From the NCBI RefSeq assembly GCF_030852425.1, contig NZ_NSDM01000026.1, positions 1-57,969 on the forward strand: 57,969 nt of DNA, written 5' to 3'. Source of the DNA: Saccharothrix longispora (GTDB lineage: Bacteria; Actinomycetota; Actinomycetes; Mycobacteriales; Pseudonocardiaceae). How positions within the stretch are numbered: the stretch's first letter is position 1; each line of letters starts with the position of its first letter. The notes below the pieces were generated by a model that worked only from the letters and a program-made list of their open reading frames with translations, did not search any database and had not been told where the DNA came from. Below, piece by piece: positions 1 through 8,964 of the stretch. A program made the translations under genes and the position numbers.

Positions 1-1031
1 GGGACGCCCGCGCCGGTGAAGCGGGTGTTGAAGCCGGTGACGTCCGCCGGGACGCCGGACAGGGACTGGCAGGTCCCGGTGCCGGAGCTGCCGACGTCGA
101 CCCGGGTGGTCCACTGCGCACCCACCCCGGCGTTCGCGTCGGTGGCGGAGTCCCTCCGCGGCGGCACGACCGGGTCCGGCGTCGGGGCGGGGCTGCCGAG
201 GACGCCGGGCAGGTGGAACACGGACGACGAGCCGGTCGACGGGTCCAGGACCCGGCAGCGGAGGACCGGCTCCAAGCGGTCGTAGACCGGGGGGCGAGCG
301 ACCCAGGGCGGTGCCCAGTAGATGTAGTCCGCCAAGCCCAGCTGCAGCGGGTACGCGGCGGCGCGGCACCTCCGGTAGCGCTCGTCGTAGCCCAGGACCT
401 GCACCGTGCCGGCGCGGGCGAGCACGCGGGTGGAGTAGGTGAGCTGGGTGACCGCGCCCGCGCCGTCCAGGGAGACGCGGATCTTCGAGCCGGGGCCCTC
501 CAACGGGAGGCCGTCGAGTTGGAAGTCGAACGTCACCGTGGTGTCCAGCGGGGCCCCGGCCAGCGCGTTGCCGTTGGCGTCGGTGATGTCGAGCGTCGAG
601 TGGGACGCGCTCGCGGTGGCGTTCCCGGGCAGCAGGCCGACACCGCGCAGGGTTTCGGTGACGCGCTTGGCGGCCTCGTCGAGGGGGACGGCCCTCAGCC
701 CGCGTACGGCGTCGAGGTCGAGCTGGGTCTGGCTGGTCGCCTGACCGCTCTCGTCGGGTCGGCCCGCGCCGCGGTCGATGCCGGGGACGCGCAGGTGGCG
801 GTCCTCGTCGATGAACGTGACCACGCCCTCGGGCGTGTGCTCGACGCTCCCGAGGCCGAACGCCTGTTGCAGGGTCGTCGCCTGCTCCGGGGTCAGGCCC
901 TCCGAGCGGACGGCGTACACGGGCAGTTCGTCGGCCGCGGACGCGGTGCCGGCGGTGGCGCCGGTCAACGCCACCGCGCCCAGCAACCCGGACAGGGCGA
1001 GCACCGTCGCTCCCCGTCGTCTGGTGGACAT
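1..1031 (-). CDS. Secreted protein of unknown function, 3' end cut by window
   Basis: The reading frame opens at ATG 1031 and runs off the window start with no stop, giving about 343 visible residues. Residues 1-32 form a Sec signal peptide: basic start (MSTRRRG), hydrophobic core (VLALSGLLGAVALTG) and an A-S-A-A cleavage zone. The mature part begins ADELPVYAVRSEGLTPEQA and has no transmembrane segment, so it should be exported. The visible C-terminal part (GAQWTTRVDVGSSGTGTCQ) resembles, from memory only, the entry to the DUF6345 domain of actinobacterial secreted proteins. That assignment is weak. Gene and start are confident; function is unknown. Confidence 0.75.
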   Translation of the reverse strand, partial: MSTRRRGATVLALSGLLGAVALTGATAGTASAADELPVYAVRSEGLTPEQATTLQQAFGLGSVEHTPEGVVTFIDEDRHLRVPGIDRGAGRPDESGQATSQTQLDLDAVRGLRAVPLDEAAKRVTETLRGVGLLPGNATASASHSTLDITDANGNALAGAPLDTTVTFDFQLDGLPLEGPGSKIRVSLDGAGAVTQLTYSTRVLARAGTVQVLGYDERYRRCRAAAYPLQLGLADYIYWAPPWVARPPVYDRLEPVLRCRVLDPSTGSSSVFHLPGVLGSPAPTPDPVVPPRRDSATDANAGVGAQWTTRVDVGSSGTGTCQSLSGVPADVTGFNTRFTGAGV

Positions 1032-1550
1032 GCGTTTCCCTCCTGCGCCGCGGAGCAGGGCCCGCGGCGCGACAGGAGGACTTCGCCGGACGTGGCCTGA
1101 TACCGAACCGGACCGGCGTCCACTCGAACGGCGTCACCCGTTGCCGCTCTCGGCGCACGAAGAACCTCCAGGCGGGGGAGTCCCCGCTCCGGCCGGCGGA
1201 TCGGACGTCGTCGAAGCGCCCCTCTGCCGGGAGTTGCACGGTCTGCAAGCACTCCGCCCGGAGGTCGGTGCCGCGCAGCGACCGCGATCGACAGGGGCCC
1301 GTCGACGCGGAGCGGTGGTTCGCGCGCCGAATGGCGCAGCCCGGACCTGCGATATTTCACGCACGATTTGTGCGGACAGCGTGTCCTGTATTCGTCGTAT
1401 TCCATTTCGCTGCATGGCGGAGTGCCGGTTCCCGGTGGGCGCGGGCCGAACGGTCGTCACTCGGCGGACGCATTTACAATTCGATCGGACGGCGGCTAGC
1501 TTGAGCAACCCGGAAATCCGCTTCAACCGCCCCCGACGTCGAGGATGCGC
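1032..1550. other. Divergent intergenic region, no gene seen
   Basis: This 519-base gap separates two divergent genes for secreted proteins. Frames crossing it have arginine-rich composition typical of shadow frames in GC-rich DNA. It is more AT-rich near 1370-1500, as expected for promoters, but no operator was recognised. A GAGG ribosome-binding site at 1541-1544 belongs to the rightward gene. Confidence 0.5.
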
Positions 1551-2060
1551 ATGAGAACACGTGAACGGCAGCCGCGCTCGAGATCGTGGCGACTCGTCGC
1601 CGTCGTGATCGCGGCCGCCGCGCTGGTGACAACCGGTCCCGGCGCGCACGCCGACACCGACGCCACAGGTCTCGGCAAGCCCGCGCTGTCCACGCACACC
1701 CCGGACATCTCCGCCCGGACCACGGCGACCGTGTCCAAGGGCGTCTGGTCCTGCACGTTGAGCGCCACCCTCCCCAACCGCTGGTACGGCGGCTCGGGCG
1801 GTGGCGAACAGGCGTTCGGCAACCTGAACTGCACCCACGTCATGCCCGAGATCTACATCGCGGTCGGCCTCTACCGCAACGGCGCCCTGATCGCCTCCAC
1901 CGACAGCCACAAGTTCTCCGCGGCGTTCGCCAACGCATTCCCCTCCAAGTCGCCGCACGTGTCGGCGACGTACGAGAGCGGCGCCATCGCCGCCGTCCTC
2001 TGGCCCGACAACACCGTCACCGAGATCCCGCAGATCTACAGCCCCGCCATTTTGCTGTGA
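1551..2060 (+). CDS. Small secreted protein of unknown function
   Basis: A 169-aa product if translation starts at ATG 1551, which has GAGG six bases upstream; ATG 1545, two codons earlier, is too close to that site. Residues 1 to about 35 are a signal peptide with an arginine-rich start, a VVIAAAALVTT core and an AHA-D cleavage zone. The mature protein has two cysteines (WSCTLSATLPN and NLNCTHVMPEI) that could pair, and glycine-rich WYGGSGGGEQ. No enzyme motif was recognised. It looks like a small secreted beta-rich protein. A hairpin at 2183-2212 probably ends transcription. Confidence 0.7.
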   Translation: MRTRERQPRSRSWRLVAVVIAAAALVTTGPGAHADTDATGLGKPALSTHTPDISARTTATVSKGVWSCTLSATLPNRWYGGSGGGEQAFGNLNCTHVMPEIYIAVGLYRNGALIASTDSHKFSAAFANAFPSKSPHVSATYESGAIAAVLWPDNTVTEIPQIYSPAILL

Positions 2061-2182
2061 CGCGGACGGGTCGGACGAACCACGACCCACGTGCCCGTGC
2101 GATCTTCGACCGGTTCTTCCGCACCGCATGACGGATGATCGGACCCGTGTTGCCCGTGAAATCGACCGGTCGCCGACAGATC

Positions 2183-2212
2183 GGCCCTCCGCGACCGCGG
2201 CCGCGGAGGGCC
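2183..2212. terminator. Hairpin between convergent genes
   Basis: A perfect 11-bp inverted repeat, 2183-2193 against 2202-2212, with an 8-base loop. It lies between the end of the rightward secreted protein and the leftward ABC operon, so it can serve both strands. There is no U-tract, as is common in actinomycetes. Confidence 0.6.
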
Positions 2213-2320
2213 GTCGCGCGCCCGGCTTCACCGCCTCGGCACCGCAGGACCGCACTCGTGGTCACGACCACCGAACGAGTCGTCGACCCCGGAGCGAAGG
2301 GCGTCAGTTCGCCTCGCCCG

Positions 2321-3043
2321 TCAGTTCGCTTCGCCCGTGAGCGCGAACGACCGCAGCCGCCGGGTGGCGCCGACCGTGCCCACCACGACGAACACCGACG
2401 CCATGATCAACGCGGTGGGCAGCGACATGGTCGAGGAGATCAGCGGGCTGTCGCCGATGGCGTCCGCGACAGCCGTCGCGTGCCGGCGGATGCTGAACAC
2501 GCGGGCGCCGTCGACGAACGACACCAGCAGGTTCTCCCACAGCACGATGTAGACGAGGCCGACCGCGACCGGGCGCTTGGTCATCACGCTCAGCGCCAGG
2601 AACAGGGCGCTGTAGGCCGACGCGCCGAGGGCCGCGCCCACGACCAGGCCGACCGCCAGCGTGCCGGAGCCCGCGATCACGGCCGCGACGGCCAGTGGCA
2701 GGGCGGTGGCCACCGTGGTCACCAACCAGGCCACCAGGAGCTTGGACAGGATGATCTCCGAGCGCGGCAGCGGCTTGGTGATCAGGTGGGTGATGGTGCC
2801 GTCGTCGACCTCCAGGCCGAGCACGCTGCTGCCGACGATCAGCGCGGTCAACGGCAGGATCACCGCGAGGCCGAGGTTGGAGAAGACCTGCGGGCCCCAC
2901 TCGGCCCGGGTCACGTGCTCGTTCTCGCCGGTGACGCCCAGCAGTGTCAGCCCGATGAGGACGACCGGCATGGGGAGCAGCAACAGCACGCGCCTGCGGC
3001 CGAGGAGGGCCCTGGCCGTGAGGCCGATGATCGTCGGGTTCAT
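2321..3043 (-). CDS. ABC-2 type transporter permease
   Basis: 240 aa, last gene of a four-gene operon. It starts at ATG 3043, overlapping the TGA of the upstream ATPase by four bases (ATGA), so the two are translationally coupled. About six hydrophobic segments are visible, among them VLLLLPMPVVLIGLTLLGV, LAVILPLTALIVGSSVLGL and MASVFVVVGTVGA. The segment ITHLITKPLPRSEIILSKL matches the cytoplasmic loop of the ABC-2 exporter fold. It should form the membrane half of an exporter with the ATPase at 3040-3951. Substrate unknown; such pairs export lipids, peptides or antibiotics. Near the stop a 16-base stretch is repeated (2304 and 2320) with one change. Confidence 0.85.
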   Translation of the reverse strand: MNPTIIGLTARALLGRRRVLLLLPMPVVLIGLTLLGVTGENEHVTRAEWGPQVFSNLGLAVILPLTALIVGSSVLGLEVDDGTITHLITKPLPRSEIILSKLLVAWLVTTVATALPLAVAAVIAGSGTLAVGLVVGAALGASAYSALFLALSVMTKRPVAVGLVYIVLWENLLVSFVDGARVFSIRRHATAVADAIGDSPLISSTMSLPTALIMASVFVVVGTVGATRRLRSFALTGEAN

Positions 3044-3951
3044 GTGGTCACCAGGTAGGAGAAGACCTTCTCGAGGGACTCGTCCGAAGGCAGGATGGTG
3101 GTCAGCCGGATGTTCCTCGCCCTGCCGAGCTTGGCGAGGGCGCGGGTGAAGGTGCCGTAGTCGCTGGTGTGCACCTGGAGACCCGTCTCGGAGATGCTCA
3201 CCCCGGAGACCGACGGCTCGGCCATCAGCGCCGTGGCGAGGAGGCGGTCGTCGGAGGAGGCGATGGTGAACACGTGTGGGCGGGTGGTCATCAACCGCCG
3301 GATGTGCCGGTAGTCGCCGGAGGCGGCGAGCCTGCCCGCCACGATCACCTGCACGGTGCCGGAGAGCTGCTCGACCTCCTCCAGGATGTGGGAGCTGAAC
3401 ACGATCGTCCGCCCCCGCTCGGCCATGCCGTCGAGCAGTTCCATCATGTGCATCCGCTGCCGGGGGTCCATGCCGTTGAACGGCTCGTCCAGCAGCAGCA
3501 CCTCCGGGTCGTGCACCAGCGCCGCGGCGACCCGGCTCCGCTGGCGCATCCCCTTGGAGTAGGTGGAGATCCGGCGGTCCTGCGCGTCGCGCAGGTCCAC
3601 GACGCCCAGCGCGGCACGGGCGGCGGCCGTCGGGTCGGGGAGCTTGTGCAGCTTGGCGCTGGCCAGGACGAACTCCCACGCGGTGAGGAATCCCGGCACG
3701 CTCTCGCGCTCGGTCACCAGGCCGAGCCCGCGGTACACGGCGGGGTTGGCCCACGCGGGCTCGCCGCCGATCACGACCTCGCCCCGCGACGGGGCCAGCA
3801 GGCCCGCCATCAGGTGCAGCACGGTGGTCTTGCCCGCGCCGTTGGGGCCGAGCAGCCCGGTCAGACCCGGGCCGATCGACAAGCTCACGTCGTTGACCGC
3901 GACCACGTTGCCGTACCAGCGGGACACGCCTGCGAGTTCGACGGTGCTCAC
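3040..3951 (-). CDS. ABC transporter ATP-binding protein
   Basis: 303 aa from GTG 3951, which overlaps the upstream permease stop as GTGA. The nucleotide-binding domain has Walker A GPNGAGKTT near residue 38, a signature-like segment TYSKGMRQR near 137 and Walker B VLLLDEPFNGMDP near 157, followed by an SSHILEEVE switch region. The classic LSGGQ is replaced by YSKGMRQR, which is normal for ABC-2 exporters of the CcmA/drug-resistance type. The last 90 residues are a C-terminal extension of the kind that contacts the permease. It should energise the permease at 2321-3043 and possibly the one at 3948-4808. Confidence 0.9.
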   Translation of the reverse strand: MSTVELAGVSRWYGNVVAVNDVSLSIGPGLTGLLGPNGAGKTTVLHLMAGLLAPSRGEVVIGGEPAWANPAVYRGLGLVTERESVPGFLTAWEFVLASAKLHKLPDPTAAARAALGVVDLRDAQDRRISTYSKGMRQRSRVAAALVHDPEVLLLDEPFNGMDPRQRMHMMELLDGMAERGRTIVFSSHILEEVEQLSGTVQVIVAGRLAASGDYRHIRRLMTTRPHVFTIASSDDRLLATALMAEPSVSGVSISETGLQVHTSDYGTFTRALAKLGRARNIRLTTILPSDESLEKVFSYLVTT

Positions 3952-4808
3952 GACCTCACCCCCTTGTACCGCCACACCGCGGCCATCGTGCCGAGCGCGG
4001 TCAGCGCGACCGTGACCAGGCCGTACACCGGTCCGAACGAGCCGATCGAGACGAGGCTGACGTCCGATCCGAACAACCACTGGTCCACGCCGTTGAGCAG
4101 GCTCGCCGGGTCGAGCAGCCCGGCGAGCCGGCCGATCGTCCCGGAGTCCAACTCGCGCAGGACGGCCGAGATCGGGGCGGTGAGCAGGAAGACCCCGATG
4201 ATCATGCCGGTGGCGAACACCCGGCGTCCCGACAGCGACGCGATCGGCAGGCCCAGCGCCGCCAGCAGCGTCGCGTGCACGGCCGCGGCGACGAGACCGA
4301 CGAGCAGCCCGCCCAGCTCCTCCAGCACCCCCGGGACGCCGTCGTCGGTGCTGAAGGCCATGCCGATGAACATGACCAGCATGGGGGCCGCGAGCAGCAG
4401 GAACGTCGCGGTGGCCAGCGCGGCGACCTTGGTCAGCGCGTAGCTCGACCGGCCCAGTGGGCGGGACAAGTACAGGTGGAGCAGGTTCGTGCGCAGGTCC
4501 ACCGACACCAGTTCGGGCGCGACCACGGCGACGAACACCGCCGCGGCGAAGGTGAAGGTGGAGGCGACGCCGACGTAGTCGAGCACCGGCTGGGGCAGCT
4601 GGCTGCTGATGACCACGATGATCAACGAGGCGAGACCGGCCAGGCCGACCAGCCCGAGCGGCAGCACCTTCGCCCACGGGCTGCGGCCGAGGCCGTAGGC
4701 GCTGCGGACGCTGTGGGCGTACAGCGCGCGGGCCGAGTAGCCGGGGCCGAACCTCGGACCGGTGTAGCGCTGGTAGCCGATGTCGTGGATGACGCCGGAC
4801 TCAGACAC
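3948..4808 (-). CDS. ABC-2 type transporter permease
   Basis: 286 aa from ATG 4808, overlapping the upstream ATPase gene by 8 bases. The N-terminus (DIGYQRYTGPRFG) is a motif typical of this actinobacterial permease family. At least six membrane segments follow, including VLPLGLVGLAGLASLIIVVI, FLLLAAPMLVMFIGMAF and VFATGMIIGVFLLTAPI. The loop LLHLYLSRPLGRSSYALTK corresponds to the conserved loop of the sister permease in the same operon. It is the membrane partner of the ATPase at 4801-5730. Substrate unknown. Confidence 0.85.
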   Translation of the reverse strand: MSESGVIHDIGYQRYTGPRFGPGYSARALYAHSVRSAYGLGRSPWAKVLPLGLVGLAGLASLIIVVISSQLPQPVLDYVGVASTFTFAAAVFVAVVAPELVSVDLRTNLLHLYLSRPLGRSSYALTKVAALATATFLLLAAPMLVMFIGMAFSTDDGVPGVLEELGGLLVGLVAAAVHATLLAALGLPIASLSGRRVFATGMIIGVFLLTAPISAVLRELDSGTIGRLAGLLDPASLLNGVDQWLFGSDVSLVSIGSFGPVYGLVTVALTALGTMAAVWRYKGVRS

Positions 4809-5730
4809 GGGACACCTCCTCGGCCGGACGGTCGCGGAACAGGTCGGCGACCTGGTGCCGCTGGCGTTCGAGCCGGTGCAGGCGGAGGTCGAGGTCCGCG
4901 ACGGCGTCCCGGATGAGGTCGTACACCGCGCCGTCGTCCTCGCCGAGGCGGACGGTCAGCACGCGGTTCCGACGGCGCACGTCCACGCCTCCGGCGGTGA
5001 GCGCGTCGGCCAGCCGCTCGGCGCCCTCGTCGACCTCGACGACGAGGAGGTCGTTGTGCTCGGTCATCGAGGACAGCGTCGCCGAGCGCAGGAGGGTGCC
5101 CGCGTCGATGGCGATCAGCGACGTGCAGATCCGCTCGATCTCCCCGAGCAGGTGGGAGCAGACCACCACCGAGATGCCGAACTCGGTGCCGATGCGGTGC
5201 ACCAGGTCGAGCATCGCCCGCCGGCCCGCCGGGTCGAGCCCGTTGGTGGGTTCGTCGAGCAGCAGCAGTTCGGGGTCGTGGACCAGGGCTTGGGCGAGTT
5301 TGACCCGCTGCTTCATGCCGGTGGAGTACCCCCCGATCCGGCGGTAGCGCTCCTCGTAGAGCCCCACGTGCCGCAACGTCTCCGACGCCCGCTCCCGTGC
5401 CGCCGCGGCGGGCAGGCCGCTGACCCGCGCCATGTGCGTGACGAACTCCGCGGCGATCATGTCGGGTGGCAGGCAGTCGTGCTCGGGCATGTAGCCGACC
5501 TTCGCCCGAACCTGCTCCCCGTCCTCGATCGGGTCGAGGCCGAGCACGCGGATTCGCCCGCTGGTCGGCGTGAGCAGCCCCAGCGCGAGTTTGATCAGCG
5601 TGGTCTTCCCCGCGCCGTTGACCCCGACCAGGCCGACGACTCCTGCCTCGATGTCCAACGTCAGGTCCGCCAGGGCGGTCACCTTGCCGTCGTAGCGCAT
5701 TCCCAGCGCGGTGGTCTCGATGAGTGGCAC
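4801..5730 (-). CDS. ABC transporter ATP-binding protein, first gene of operon
   Basis: 309 aa from GTG 5730. Walker A is GVNGAGKTTLIK near residue 36, the signature region is GYSTGMKQRV near 132 and Walker B is LLLLDEPTNGLDP near 151. As in its partner ATPase, GxSxGMKQR replaces LSGGQ. The C-terminal third (GVDVRRRNRVLTVRLGED) is an exporter-type extension. It leads the operon ATPase-permease-ATPase-permease in which every junction overlaps by 4-8 bases. A 14-bp inverted repeat at 5794-5830 lies just upstream and may be an operator or an old terminator. Confidence 0.9.
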   Translation of the reverse strand: MPLIETTALGMRYDGKVTALADLTLDIEAGVVGLVGVNGAGKTTLIKLALGLLTPTSGRIRVLGLDPIEDGEQVRAKVGYMPEHDCLPPDMIAAEFVTHMARVSGLPAAAARERASETLRHVGLYEERYRRIGGYSTGMKQRVKLAQALVHDPELLLLDEPTNGLDPAGRRAMLDLVHRIGTEFGISVVVCSHLLGEIERICTSLIAIDAGTLLRSATLSSMTEHNDLLVVEVDEGAERLADALTAGGVDVRRRNRVLTVRLGEDDGAVYDLIRDAVADLDLRLHRLERQRHQVADLFRDRPAEEVSRV

Positions 5731-5793
5731 ACGGGGACCCTAGGCCGCTCGTCCACCCGCCACATCCGGTTCTCTCCTGAGGTTGCCGGCCTC

Positions 5794-5830
5794 CCGACCC
5801 CTAAGGGTGGCCGGCGCCCTTAGGGGTCGG
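5794..5830. repeat. Perfect 14-bp inverted repeat upstream of ABC operon
   Basis: CCGACCCCTAAGGG at 5794-5807 is mirrored at 5817-5830 around a 9-base loop. It lies about 65 bases upstream of the ABC operon start and immediately before the GH36 fragment. It could be a terminator of a leftward gene now lost, or a regulator site for the exporter operon. The sequence does not decide. Confidence 0.6.
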
Positions 5831-5889
5831 CACACCGTTGATCGTGTCCGAATTCAAGCCTGGTCGGCATCTCCGGGTCTGCCGAACGA

Positions 5890-6079
5890 GCGCCCACCCC
5901 GACCGGGTGCTGCACCTGCCCGACCGCGAACCCACGCCGTCGCGCCACCAGTTCGTGCTCAACTTCGCGCGCGAGGACGTGCGCGAGGGCGTGCTCGTCC
6001 GAGCCCGCCGGTTGCTGAGCGGGCACCGGGTCGACTTCGTCAAGTGGGACCACAACCGGCCCTACACCGAGGTGGGGTG
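5890..6079 (+). pseudogene. Fragment of a GH36 alpha-galactosidase
   Basis: About 63 codons in one frame read AHPDRVLHLPDREPTPSR, then HQFVLNFAREDVREGVL, then VDFVKWDHNRPYTEVGWP. In GH36 alpha-galactosidases the block 'HPDWVLH..GR....R.Q.VLD..R..V' is followed by the nucleophile motif KWDxNR. That order and spacing are kept here, including the aspartate of KWDHNR. Neither the N-terminal beta-domain nor the rest of the barrel is present, so this is a remnant of a gene of about 700 codons. It lies between the exporter operon and a pectate lyase, in a region with other gene debris. Confidence 0.7.
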
Positions 6080-6098
6080 GCCGCAGGCCCCCGCGCCC

Positions 6099-6230
6099 GA
6101 TCGGCCGCGACCCGCTCCTGATCGCCGACGAGAGGTTCCTCGCCGCGGTGCGGGAGGGAGCGCCGGAACAGGTGGTCTGCGACTACGCGGACGCCGTGTG
6201 CACGCAGGCGCTCTGCTGCCGGATACGGGA
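6099..6230 (+). pseudogene. Possible fragment of an oxidoreductase C-terminus
   Basis: In a different frame from the adjacent GH36 debris, about 40 codons read LLIADERFLAAVREGAPEQ then VVCDYADAVCTQAL. This resembles the end of Gfo/Idh/MocA sugar oxidoreductases, where a short helix 'FL.AVR.G.P..CD..DA...Q.L.DA' is conserved. The frame then decays. The assignment rests on one short block and is tentative. If right, a carbohydrate-utilisation locus once stood here. Confidence 0.3.
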
Positions 6231-6663
6231 CGTCGGAACACGTGCCCACGGCGACACACGGACGTGTGAGTCGACCGGCGACCGGAGCACGGCAAGCGGG
6301 CGCGCCGTTCGAGGTCGGCGAGGCCCGCCGCACGGAAAGGTCGGCGAGCACCTCGGTCACTCGGCGTTCGAGGGACGACCTCCGCTCGCGCGGGGGAAGG
6401 CACGAGCGCCGCCTCGAGGGCTCCGCGAGGCCGAGCACCGACTTGCCGAGCGGGTCTCGCCGTCCAGTCGGCTGACCCTGTGCTCGCCGAATGTCGTCCG
6501 TGCGGGTCAGGCGGCGCGGTGGTGCTCGTCGAGGAGTCCGCCCAGCCGCTCCGTAGCCCCCGAACGATCGCTTGTGGCCACTGATGCGTGGAATTAGCGG
6601 AACCTGCTCCGCCTGCGTTTCCGGGGTCAGCCGGCGCTGCGCCCTCGGTACCCACGCATCGAA
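6231..6663. other. Non-coding gap with one CRISPR-like repeat
   Basis: About 430 bases with no frame of credible composition. The only structured element seen is the single CRISPR-like repeat at 6373-6401. Stretches of mixed composition suggest degraded sequence rather than a promoter for the flanking genes. Confidence 0.5.
6373..6401. repeat. Solitary degenerate CRISPR-like repeat
   Basis: These 29 bases match the 28-base repeat of the array at 13106-13255 except for one C-to-G change near the left end, one extra G in the GGGG run, and an A-to-G change near the right end. No further copy is found 61 bases to either side, so there is no array here. It could be a relic of an array or a repeat carried by recombination. 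Confidence 0.6.
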
Positions 6664-6705
6664 CGACGGCGGCTGCCGGGCCGTGCCGGCCGGCAGCCGC
6701 CGTCG
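6664..6705 (-). terminator. Strong hairpin after the pectate lyase gene
   Basis: A perfect 16-bp stem, 6664-6679 against 6690-6705, with a 10-base loop, begins 9 bases beyond the stop codon of the leftward pectate lyase gene. This position is typical of an intrinsic terminator. Confidence 0.8.
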
Positions 6706-6713
6706 CCTGCCTG

Positions 6714-8369
6714 CTAGCAGGTGCCGTCCGACTCCTTCAGGCCGGTGTCGGCGCCCGCCGTGCGGCTCACGATGCCGGGCACGCACTCGGTCCGGTCGAG
6801 CGTGTAGCTGTAGGGGATGCTGACCGTGGTGGTGGATCTGACGTCGGGGCCGGCGGGGTTGGTGTCGCTGCCGGGGGCGGACCAGGTCACGTTGTCGAAG
6901 ATGTTGCCGCTGACCTGCCAGTACCCGGCCTCGCTGGTGTAGAAGGTGCCGAGGACGTCCTTGGAGTTCTTGAAGTAGTTGTTGTCCACCTTGGCCTTGG
7001 CGCCGGCGCGGGAGTTGATGCCGGACTCGTTGAGGCTGACGTAGTGGTTGTTGTACATGTGGCCGATGCCGCCGCGCAGCAGGGGCGTGCGGGAGTCGAT
7101 GTTCTCGTAGAGGTTGTGGTGGTAGGTGACGAACCCGTTGGAGCGGTCGCTCTCGCTGGACCCGACCAGCCCTCCGCGGCCGGAGTTGCGCAGGGTGCTG
7201 TAGGACAGCGTCACGTACTGGGTGTCGTCCTTCATGTCGAACAGGCCGTCGTAGCCCTCCGACTCCCCGCCCGACGCCAGCAGGGTGACGTGGTCGACCC
7301 AGACGTTGCGGACGCTGCTCTCCATGCCGATGGCGTCTCCGCCGTTGGACGTGGGGGAACCCGACTTCTTGACGTTCCGGATGGTCACGTTCCGGATGAT
7401 GATGTTGCGCGAGTCGCGGATGTGGATGCCCAGCTGGTCGAACACGGCGCCGCCGCCGACACCGATGATCGTGACGTTGCTGATCTGCTTGAGCTCGATC
7501 ACACCGGCGGCGGTCGAACAGCTGTTACCCGAGACCTTGGCGGTGTTGCCGTGGTTGATGGTGCCCTCGACCTCGATGACGACCGGCGTGCTGCTGCTGG
7601 CCCGGCCGCACAGGGCCTGGTGGATCTGGGTTCCCGTGGTGGCCCGGACCTTCGCCCCGCCCTGACCGCCGGTGGTCCCGCCGTTCTGGGACGCGTAACC
7701 GGTCGCGGTGCCCGTGGGCGGGTTCGACGTCGTGGTGGTCGTGGTCGACGTCGTCGTGCTGGTGGACGTCGTGGTGGTCGTGGACGTCGTGGTCGAGGTC
7801 GGCACACCGCTCACCGGGGTCAACGTCCACTGCTTGGTGGCCACGCTGTCGCAGGAGTTGATCTGCACCCCGGCGCCGACGGCGGTCGAGCTGTCCTTGA
7901 CGTTCATGCACTTGGTGCTGTTGGTGTCGACCAGGCGGTAGTTGCTGCCGCTCGCGGTCACCGTCCAGGTCTGGCCAGGGCCGCCGGTGCACGCGACCTG
8001 CTGGATCGCCTTGCCCGCCGACGTGGACGCGTCCTGCACGCCGACGCACAGGCCCGTGGCGACCGAGCTGATCCGGTACCCGCCGCTGACCGCCGTGAAC
8101 TTCCACTGCTGGCTGCTCGTGGTGCCGCACGACGCCTGCTGGAGCTGAACGCCCGCGGTCGTGGTCCCGTTGGGAACGTCGAGGCAGTGCCCGGTGCCCG
8201 CGTTCTTCACCGTGTACGTGCCCGCGCCGATCGCCGCCGAAGCGGTTGTGATCGGCCAGGCGACGAGCGTGGCGGCCAACGCCGTGACGCCCGCCGCCGC
8301 TGCCGCGCCCGCGCGCCATCGCGCGCGGTGGGGCCTTGCGGCACGCGTGGTGGGAGGTTGAACATTCAT
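6714..8369 (-). CDS. Secreted pectate lyase (PL1) with N-terminal ricin-type lectin domain
   Basis: 551 aa, start ATG 8369 with GGAG upstream. Residues 1-46 are a long signal peptide ending near TTASAA. Residues 50-195 form a ricin-type beta-trefoil (CBM13) with repeated Q-x-W blocks: SQQWKFTAV, GQTWTVTAS and TKQWTLTPV. A threonine/serine linker (about 200-225) leads to the PL1 parallel beta-helix. PL1 hallmarks include VWVDHVTL, GLFDMKDDTQYVTLSYS for calcium binding, and SRTPLLRGG, which carries the arginine expected to abstract the C5 proton. It should cleave pectate by beta-elimination outside the cell, with the lectin holding polymer. A strong hairpin follows the stop. Confidence 0.92.
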   Translation of the reverse strand: MNVQPPTTRAARPHRARWRAGAAAAAGVTALAATLVAWPITTASAAIGAGTYTVKNAGTGHCLDVPNGTTTAGVQLQQASCGTTSSQQWKFTAVSGGYRISSVATGLCVGVQDASTSAGKAIQQVACTGGPGQTWTVTASGSNYRLVDTNSTKCMNVKDSSTAVGAGVQINSCDSVATKQWTLTPVSGVPTSTTTSTTTTTSTSTTTSTTTTTTSNPPTGTATGYASQNGGTTGGQGGAKVRATTGTQIHQALCGRASSSTPVVIEVEGTINHGNTAKVSGNSCSTAAGVIELKQISNVTIIGVGGGAVFDQLGIHIRDSRNIIIRNVTIRNVKKSGSPTSNGGDAIGMESSVRNVWVDHVTLLASGGESEGYDGLFDMKDDTQYVTLSYSTLRNSGRGGLVGSSESDRSNGFVTYHHNLYENIDSRTPLLRGGIGHMYNNHYVSLNESGINSRAGAKAKVDNNYFKNSKDVLGTFYTSEAGYWQVSGNIFDNVTWSAPGSDTNPAGPDVRSTTTVSIPYSYTLDRTECVPGIVSRTAGADTGLKESDGTC

Positions 8370-8964
8370 CGACTACTCCGCTTCTGGCTTACCCGGACGC
8401 CGGAACTGGCGGGGGAGACTATTCGCGCTGGGCGGAACCCGCCGGCAAGGAATCCACCGGCACGCGATGGCCGATGCCGCGTGTCCGGGGTGCTTCTTCA
8501 CGTCGTTGTGGAAATCGCCTTCCCGGCGAATGTTAGATGGCCCGGAAGTGGCCGGTCAATAACGGTTTCGGCGGCGGCTGAGGTCGGGTAGGTGTCGAAT
8601 ACGGTCGAACGCGCAGGTCGAAGGCGGTCGAACCGATCGTCCACCGGCTGCGGGGTCAACGCGGGCGGTCATACTCGTGAACAGAACCGACGGGTGTCGA
8701 TCACATTTGTGAAATTGGGACACCGGTGGTCGCATTCAACCCGGCAGTAGCCGCCGAGAGCCGGTCCGGACCATGCCCGTGAAACCGGAAGTACGCCCGC
8801 AGCGCGTCGGCCAACGGCCACACGTGACGGGGCGGACCGTGTTCGGCCGCGTGCGCCGTCCCGCGATGAGGTTCGACGCCTCGGCGTCCAACCGCTCCAG
8901 CGCCGCCGGCACGGCGAACGCGCGTCGGCACGCGATCCGCCACCAGTCGCGTGTCGGGCCGGTC
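8370..8964. other. Intergenic region upstream of pectate lyase, no intact gene
   Basis: About 600 bases between the pectate lyase start and the transposase relic. The part next to the lyase (8370-8680) presumably holds its promoter; no operator was recognised. On the minus strand near 8710-8810 one frame reads PLADALRAYFRFHGHG, which recalls the N-terminal SAM-like domain of tyrosine recombinases, but it is too short to call. Confidence 0.4.

Noticed and set aside
8704..8810. Possible tyrosine recombinase remnant (PLADALRAYFRFHGHG)
   Set aside because: Only about 30 residues, no catalytic Arg/His/Tyr block; kept as a remark in the intergenic entry.
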